Under the pieces are notes generated by a model. It made no database searches, was not told the DNA's origin, and saw nothing but the letters and a program-made list of their open reading frames with translations. A DNA stretch of 9,698 bases from Terriglobus sp. (GTDB lineage Bacteria; Acidobacteriota; Terriglobia; Terriglobales; Acidobacteriaceae). Where the stretch lies: the NCBI GenBank assembly GCA_023265355.1, contig JAHFTZ010000053.1, forward strand, positions 1 to 9,698, given 5' to 3'. Positions 6,862 through 9,698 of the stretch are shown in pieces (position 1 is the stretch's first letter; every line of letters begins with the position of its first letter). Position numbers and translations under genes: made by a program.

Positions 6862-7884
6862 CTACAAAAGCCCAGTCCTGGCCACATGCTCCGCAATCGC
6901 GGCATTGATCTCCAGCGCCAGCGCCAGCGCATTGCGCGCCTGCAAACCAGTCACACGCGGAGCCTCTCTCGTCTCAACCGCATGGAGGAAAGCCTCAAGC
7001 TCCAGCTTCAGCGGCTCACCCGGCTCCGTAGGAAGCTTGTTCAACGAGAGTCCCGGCGTAGGATGTTGCAGATCCGACTTCTGCTGATGCGCCGCAAACA
7101 CAGCCTCAAGCTGCGCAGGCGTGAGCGAAGCTGCGGCCGTCACATCGATCAGAAAAAGATCCTGCCGCGCGAAGTCCAGCGAAACATACTGATGCGGCTG
7201 AAAGAAACGCAGCTTACGCACCCGCTCAGTAGACACACGCGATGCCGTGAAGTTCGCCACGCAGCCGTTCTCGAACTCCAGACGGACATTGGCGATGTCC
7301 GTCTTGCGCGAAAGCACAGGGAGACCCACGGCACGAACCTCGCGCACCGGCGAAGGCACCAGCGAAAGCACAACATCCAGATCGTGAATCATCAGGTCGA
7401 GCACGACATCCACATCCAGCGAACGCGGCGTAAAGATGCTCAGCCGGTGCGACTCGAAGAACATCGGCCGGTTGAGATGCAAAAGCGCCGCCGTTACCGC
7501 AGGATTGAAGCGCTCCAGGTGTCCCACCTGCAGAACGCGTCCCTTCCTCTCCGCAAGCGCAATCAGGGCGTCGGCCTCAGCAAGCGTGGAAGCAATGGGC
7601 TTCTCAATCAGCGTGTCGATACCTGCAGAAAGCAGCTTCTCCGCCACCTCCGCATGATGCACCGTTGGCACGCAGACGCTGGCGGCATCGAGCTTCAAGC
7701 CACTGGCAAGAAGCTCTTCCACCGTAGCAAAGGCCGGAAGGTTGTACTCCGCGGAGAGCCGTGCGCGCACGGCCTCTTCCGCATCCACAAAAGCGACAAG
7801 GTCTGCCTGCGGCAGATTGCGATAGACCCGCAGATGATTGCGACCGAACGAACCAGCACCAACAACAGCGACGGAAACGGACAC
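6862..7884 (-). CDS. Gfo/Idh/MocA family NAD(P)-dependent sugar oxidoreductase
   Basis: The 340-residue enzyme has the N-terminal dinucleotide fold with GAGSFG (9-14), the family motif EKP at 94-96, GHLERFNPA (121-129) and an IHDLD stretch with His167-Asp168 near the active site. Family members oxidise or reduce a hydroxyl or keto group on sugars or nucleotide sugars, often with tightly held NAD. Next to a 6-dehydrogenase and a 4-epimerase, a role as a UDP-HexNAc(A) 3-dehydrogenase (WbpB/WlbA type) fits. The GHLERFNPA form also resembles the UDP-GlcNAc 3-oxidases of the GnnA type, which serve amide-linked lipid A synthesis. No matching aminotransferase is visible to decide. The start is GTG, 4 nt after the stop of the 66-residue gene upstream, so translation is probably coupled. 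Confidence 0.88.
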   Translation of the reverse strand: MSVSVAVVGAGSFGRNHLRVYRNLPQADLVAFVDAEEAVRARLSAEYNLPAFATVEELLASGLKLDAASVCVPTVHHAEVAEKLLSAGIDTLIEKPIASTLAEADALIALAERKGRVLQVGHLERFNPAVTAALLHLNRPMFFESHRLSIFTPRSLDVDVVLDLMIHDLDVVLSLVPSPVREVRAVGLPVLSRKTDIANVRLEFENGCVANFTASRVSTERVRKLRFFQPHQYVSLDFARQDLFLIDVTAAASLTPAQLEAVFAAHQQKSDLQHPTPGLSLNKLPTEPGEPLKLELEAFLHAVETREAPRVTGLQARNALALALEINAAIAEHVARTGLL

Positions 7885-7888
7885 GCTT

Positions 7889-8089
7889 TTACTTGGCTTC
7901 TACAGCCTGCTTGCAGCGGGCATAGAGTTCGAGGAGATGAGCCACCTGGTCTTCCGGCTTGGCAGACGTTGGCGCGGCGAATCCGGTCGAAGAGCTGGAA
8001 GCGCGCGTGACGTTTGCAGTGGAGGCGATGAACTTCAGAAGGTCAAGCGCGATATCTTCTGTGCGGCGCGCGGTGATGATAGGTTCCAT
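7889..8089 (-). CDS. Small protein of unknown function, 66 residues
   Basis: I do not recognise a named family. The product begins MEPIITARRTEDIALDLLKF, has a Ser/Thr/Ala-rich middle (about 23-43), and ends in a charged helix (PEDQVAHLLELYARCKQAVEAK). It has no membrane segment or signal peptide, and looks like two helices joined by a flexible link. It sits directly before the oxidoreductase with a 4-nt gap, so it is almost certainly in that operon. The frame stays open far upstream to 8563, but that part runs through hairpin repeats and the antisense of the next gene, so ATG 8089 is the sensible start. Its ribosome site is weak. A role as a small partner of the oxidoreductase is only a guess from position. 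Confidence 0.65.
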   Translation of the reverse strand: MEPIITARRTEDIALDLLKFIASTANVTRASSSSTGFAAPTSAKPEDQVAHLLELYARCKQAVEAK

Positions 8090-8101
8090 AAGTTCGATGG
8101 T

Positions 8102-8121
8102 AGCAAAGCGAAGGGATATGC
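8102..8121. repeat. Dispersed repeat element, copy 2 (core only)
   Basis: Nineteen of 20 bases match 6804-6823 (AGCAAAGCGAAGGGAT then C or A, then TGC). Here the core lacks the GTCATTCCG head of copy 1 and is joined directly to the first framework hairpin at 8123. That suggests the repeat families insert together or form compound elements. Confidence 0.6.
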
Positions 8122-8122
8122 C

Positions 8123-8209
8123 GGGTGCCCCATGTCCCGTTTTTGGGACATGGGTATATGCGCCAAACGCTGGGTGCCCCATACATCGCGCTCTTTTGCG
8201 ATGTATGGG
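8123..8209. repeat. Tandem framework hairpins: two units sharing GGGTGCCCCAT with different stems
   Basis: Unit 1 has GGGTGCCCCAT at 8123-8133 and a perfect 10-bp stem: CCCATGTCCC (8129-8138) with GGGACATGGG (8145-8154), loop GTTTTT. Unit 2 has the same head at 8172-8182 and a perfect 12-bp stem: CCCATACATCGC (8178-8189) with GCGATGTATGGG (8198-8209), 8-base loop. The units repeat at 49 bp. The inner stem sequences differ completely but each is fully self-complementary. Each stem is followed by a related ATGCGC-AA tail. They lie between the end of the XRE/S24 gene and the start of the 66-residue gene, so they may also end or stabilise transcripts. Confidence 0.85.
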
Positions 8210-8247
8210 CCATGCGCAAAGCCCATCGTTCGCCTCGAAGAGCGACC

Positions 8248-8961
8248 TTAAAGCCCCGCCAGCACAAAACAAATCCGCCCCACAATGTAATCCGCAGGCG
8301 CCTCCGTCTGCAGCAAACGCACCAGTTGCACCGGAAACTCCCGCGCATAGGGTCTGAGCACCAGCCTGGACTCCTCCAGCGTCACGTACCGCAGCGAAAG
8401 CGCCGCTCCATGCCGCACCGCAAACACCGACGGCTGATGCGCGCTGTAGGGGGCTACAGAGTTGTAGTGCCGGTCGAGAATCACAACCGCACCCGACGGC
8501 AGAACAGGATCCATCGGCGCAGCCTGCTGCGCATCGATCCTCAAAGCCACAAAGCGCTGCCACTGTCCGCGATGCAGCGCCATACGCGGCCTGTTTCCAT
8601 GCAGACGCGCCGCCGAGACATACACCGTCTCCTGCGTGGTGGCGGGCGCTATGCGCGGGTCGCCCATCGCCGCCGCAGCAGAGACCACCGGGACCGACTC
8701 CAGCGGATCCGCCTGGTCCGGCGGAAGCGTCGCCGCAGCCGCCAGATCGATCGGCAGAATCTGCTCCACCGTCAGCCCCTGCGACTCCATCACACGGTCC
8801 AGGCCCTCCAGCGAAAGCGCCCTCTTCTTGTTGAGAAAGTTGGAGATATGGGCCTGCTGGAAGCCCGCCATTCGGGCAAGCACAGACCCCGTAAGTCGAC
8901 CGGCGGCGATGCGGCGTTCCAGCTCCGCACGGAGGAGTTCATGAAGGCTTTGAAAGTTCAT
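8248..8961 (-). CDS. XRE-family DNA-binding protein with S24/LexA-like C-terminal domain, probably non-cleaving
   Basis: From ATG 8961 (GGAG 9 nt upstream) the protein has 237 residues. Residues about 26-69 form an XRE helix-turn-helix (SVLARMAGFQQAHISNFLNKK, then LDRVMESQGLTVEQIL). After a linker of about 80 residues comes a region shaped like the LexA/CI peptidase fold: FVALRIDAQQAAPMDPVLPSGAVVILDRHY (137-166) and VFAVRHGAALSLRYVTLEE (179-197). LexA has a G-D-S-M serine at the first site and a lysine in the second strand. Here AQQAAPM and SLR stand instead, so the Ser/Lys dyad seems lost. It should therefore act as a stable repressor or sensor rather than one that cuts itself. A longer frame to 9075 covers the promoter and is not used. 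The gene is divergent from the zinc-ribbon unit. Confidence 0.82.
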   Translation of the reverse strand: MNFQSLHELLRAELERRIAAGRLTGSVLARMAGFQQAHISNFLNKKRALSLEGLDRVMESQGLTVEQILPIDLAAAATLPPDQADPLESVPVVSAAAAMGDPRIAPATTQETVYVSAARLHGNRPRMALHRGQWQRFVALRIDAQQAAPMDPVLPSGAVVILDRHYNSVAPYSAHQPSVFAVRHGAALSLRYVTLEESRLVLRPYAREFPVQLVRLLQTEAPADYIVGRICFVLAGL

Positions 8962-8993
8962 ATCTGGGAGCTCCATAGCATTTTGCAAGACGA

Positions 8994-9022
8994 AGATAAA
9001 GCGAATATATATCTGACTGCAA
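8994..9022 (-). promoter_or_regulatory. Promoter of the XRE/S24 regulator
   Basis: On the minus strand TTGCAG (9022-9017) and TTATCT (8999-8994) are 17 bp apart, with an A/T-rich spacer. The predicted transcript start near 8987 gives a leader of about 26 nt before ATG 8961. This supports the shorter start over the frame beginning at 9075. Confidence 0.6.
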
Positions 9023-9032
9023 CGATATCTTG

Positions 9033-9056
9033 AGTCTTTTATTGATTTGTAAGACT
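9033..9056. promoter_or_regulatory. Candidate operator in the divergent promoter region
   Basis: AGTCTT (9033-9038) and AAGACT (9051-9056) are perfect 6-bp arms around 12 A/T-rich bases, a 24-bp dyad. It stands 11 bp upstream of the regulator's -35 and 35 bp upstream of the -35 of the opposite promoter. That is a fitting place for a dimeric XRE protein controlling both directions. No second copy was seen. Confidence 0.4.
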
Positions 9057-9090
9057 TTATCCCTCTTCGCTCCATGAGGAAATCTTTAAG

Positions 9091-9119
9091 TTGACACGCA
9101 ATTTGTCGCTAGTTATAAC
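9091..9119 (+). promoter_or_regulatory. Near-consensus sigma-70 promoter of the zinc-ribbon unit
   Basis: TTGACA (9091-9096, perfect) is followed after 17 bp by TATAAC (9114-9119, five of six). The transcript should start near 9126 and run right into the zinc-ribbon gene at 9377. It is the strongest promoter I can see in the window. Confidence 0.8.
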
Positions 9120-9125
9120 CGTGAA

Positions 9126-9376
9126 ACTTCATCTGAACCGATGAGCGCAATCGCGCAGGCGATTGCCAAGGCAGACGGACGCGGTCGCGTGCATCAACAC
9201 GCCTTTTCCCAAGACTGAGACCCTGCCGCAACACGAATGTAGGCCCGGAGGAGGGGTGAACAGGAGCCAGAAGAGCTCCGCCCCCCTTTCTACGGGCTGA
9301 AACCGAACGACCCGGAGAGCCACTCCGACCACTGATCAAGAAGGCTCGCCGGAGGACCAAAACTGGAGAAAAAACG
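9126..9376 (+). ncRNA. Long structured leader (possible cis-regulatory RNA) before the zinc-ribbon gene
   Basis: About 250 nt separate the predicted transcript start from the ATG. The first hairpin is GCAATCGC (9147-9154) with GCGATTGC (9159-9166), loop GCAG. Next comes a three-part helix: GCCCG (9243-9247) with CGGGC (9293-9297), GGGG (9253-9256) with CCCC (9281-9284), and GGAGC (9263-9267) with GCTCC (9275-9279). A third hairpin is CGGAG (9313-9317) with CTCCG (9323-9327). The CTCCG strand could instead pair with CGGAG at 9350-9354, close to the gene start, which would allow a two-state fold. No convincing gene lies here. A cis-acting leader is inferred; a separate small RNA is also possible. 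Confidence 0.45.
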
Positions 9377-9613
9377 ATGAACCACTTGCGCTTGGACTTG
9401 AAAGTATGTGAGGGGTGCGGAGGTCTTTGGATCCGCGCCGGTGTAGCCCAGGGGGTGTACTGCTGGCGGTGCGCGGCGTGCCTTGCGGAGTTCCCTCCGC
9501 CAGGACGCCGCAGCAAGCGAAGCTGCCGCCAACGCAGAGCGACCTCGGGATCTGGGCCGGAAGTAGGAGCAGGTGTAGGGCCGCGTGTGGCCCGGAGAGA
9601 AGGTGTGCGATGA
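9377..9613 (+). CDS. Small zinc-ribbon-like protein, 78 residues
   Basis: The first 40 residues hold a CxxC...CxxC zinc-ribbon pattern: Cys11-EG-Cys14, then Cys29-WR-Cys32, with an extra Cys35. Residues 41-78 are a basic, Gly/Arg/Ser-rich tail that is probably disordered. Four Cys at this spacing usually hold one Zn2+; the job could be nucleic-acid binding or protein contact. I recall similar short proteins (VCEGCG...W...VYC..C...L.EFP) in Acidobacteriaceae, without known function. ATG 9377 has GGAG 8 nt upstream. The stop overlaps the next start in ATGA (9610-9613), so the two genes are translationally coupled. Expression should come from the strong promoter at 9091 through a folded leader. 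Confidence 0.7.
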   Translation: MNHLRLDLKVCEGCGGLWIRAGVAQGVYCWRCAACLAEFPPPGRRSKRSCRQRRATSGSGPEVGAGVGPRVARREGVR

Positions 9614-9698
9614 GTACAGCCGTGATTCTGCCCATGGTCTGGGCTACGGCACAGGCGCAGAAGCCCGTGCCGTCTGAGATGCCCAGAAAAGAACGCGG
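9610..9698 (+). CDS. Start of a gene coupled to the zinc-ribbon gene (runs off the right edge), function unknown
   Basis: Twenty-nine codons are visible from ATG 9610, beginning MSTAVILPMVWATAQAQKPV and open to the window end. AGAAGG lies about 5 nt upstream, and the ATG shares bases with the stop of the zinc-ribbon gene, the usual sign of translational coupling. The short hydrophobic start could suggest a weak signal peptide, but it is not preceded by basic residues and I would not call it secreted. From memory, acidobacterial zinc-ribbon genes of this kind can be followed by a sigma-factor-like helix-turn-helix protein. This cannot be tested with the bases given. Confidence 0.5.
   Translation, partial: MSTAVILPMVWATAQAQKPVPSEMPRKER

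Noticed and set aside
5915..7087. 390-codon plus-strand open frame over the epimerase gene
   Set aside because: Shadow of the epimerase and of the repeat-bearing gap; no motif and no plausible start signal.
6739..8010. 423-codon plus-strand open frame
   Set aside because: It lies antisense to the Gfo/Idh/MocA gene, with an Arg/His-rich translation and no motif.
8090..8563. Upstream extension of the 66-residue gene to a 224-residue frame
   Set aside because: The extra part crosses the hairpin repeats and the antisense of the XRE/S24 gene, and its translation is Cys/Gly/Ala-rich without any domain; it is open only by chance.
8962..9075. N-terminal extension of the XRE/S24 protein to 9075
   Set aside because: It covers the TTGCAG-17-TTATCT promoter, encodes an odd Tyr/Ile/Arg-rich stretch and lacks a ribosome site; ATG 8961 has GGAG at good distance.
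9141..9218. 25-codon ORF (MSAIAQAIAKADGRGRVHQH...) in the leader before the zinc-ribbon gene
   Set aside because: No ribosome site, and its first codons coincide with the perfect 8-bp hairpin; a leader peptide is possible but not supported.
9109..9635. Several minus-strand frames of 67-135 codons opposite the zinc-ribbon gene and its leader
   Set aside because: They are low-complexity Pro/Ser/Arg-rich translations with no motif, and the plus strand has a clear promoter and coupled genes.

Overview
The window looks like a chromosomal segment of an Acidobacteriota genome, most likely family Acidobacteriaceae (Terriglobus/Granulicella/Edaphobacter type). This is inferred from three things. One is the style of the intergenic repeats (hairpins opening with GGGTGCCCCAT and a GTCATTCCGCAGC-type element). 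The second is a short CxxC...CxxC protein of a kind I remember from that family. The third is the general codon use and GC content. No rRNA, tRNA, insertion sequence or CRISPR array was found. Assignments come from reading translations by eye; no database search was run.

Left part (1-4379): the 5' end of an alanine dehydrogenase gene (ald) leaves the window on the minus strand. Divergent to it is an Lrp/AsnC-type regulator, the classic arrangement for regulator-controlled ald, but an in-frame TAA splits the regulator's natural N-terminus from the rest. Convergent to the regulator is a two-gene minus-strand unit: an ArsB-superfamily membrane transporter followed 18 nt later by a YdcZ/DUF606 small membrane transporter. 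Next, also on the minus strand, is a secreted alpha/beta hydrolase of the secretory-lipase type. A strong hairpin terminator at 4317-4342 closes the sugar gene block from the right.

Middle (4380-8089), all minus strand: a small unidentified 66-residue protein, a Gfo/Idh/MocA oxidoreductase 4 nt behind it, then after a 194-nt repeat-bearing gap an extended-SDR nucleotide-sugar 4-epimerase. The epimerase overlaps by 25 nt a UDP-HexNAc 6-dehydrogenase (WbpA/TviB type). Together these enzymes fit the making of a nucleotide-activated N-acetylhexosaminuronic acid for a surface polysaccharide. No glycosyltransferase or export gene is in view, so the final product is unknown.

Right part (8090-9698): a repeat tract holds two tandem hairpins with the same frame but different stem sequences. 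It is followed by an XRE-type DNA-binding protein with an S24/LexA-like C-terminal domain that appears to lack the Ser/Lys cleavage dyad. This gene has its own good promoter. Divergent from it, a near-consensus sigma-70 promoter (TTGACA-17-TATAAC) drives a ~250-nt leader with several perfect hairpins, ending at a small zinc-ribbon-like protein. That gene is coupled through an ATGA overlap to another gene running off the window. This leader/zinc-ribbon/coupled-gene unit and the framework hairpins are the parts least explained by known systems.
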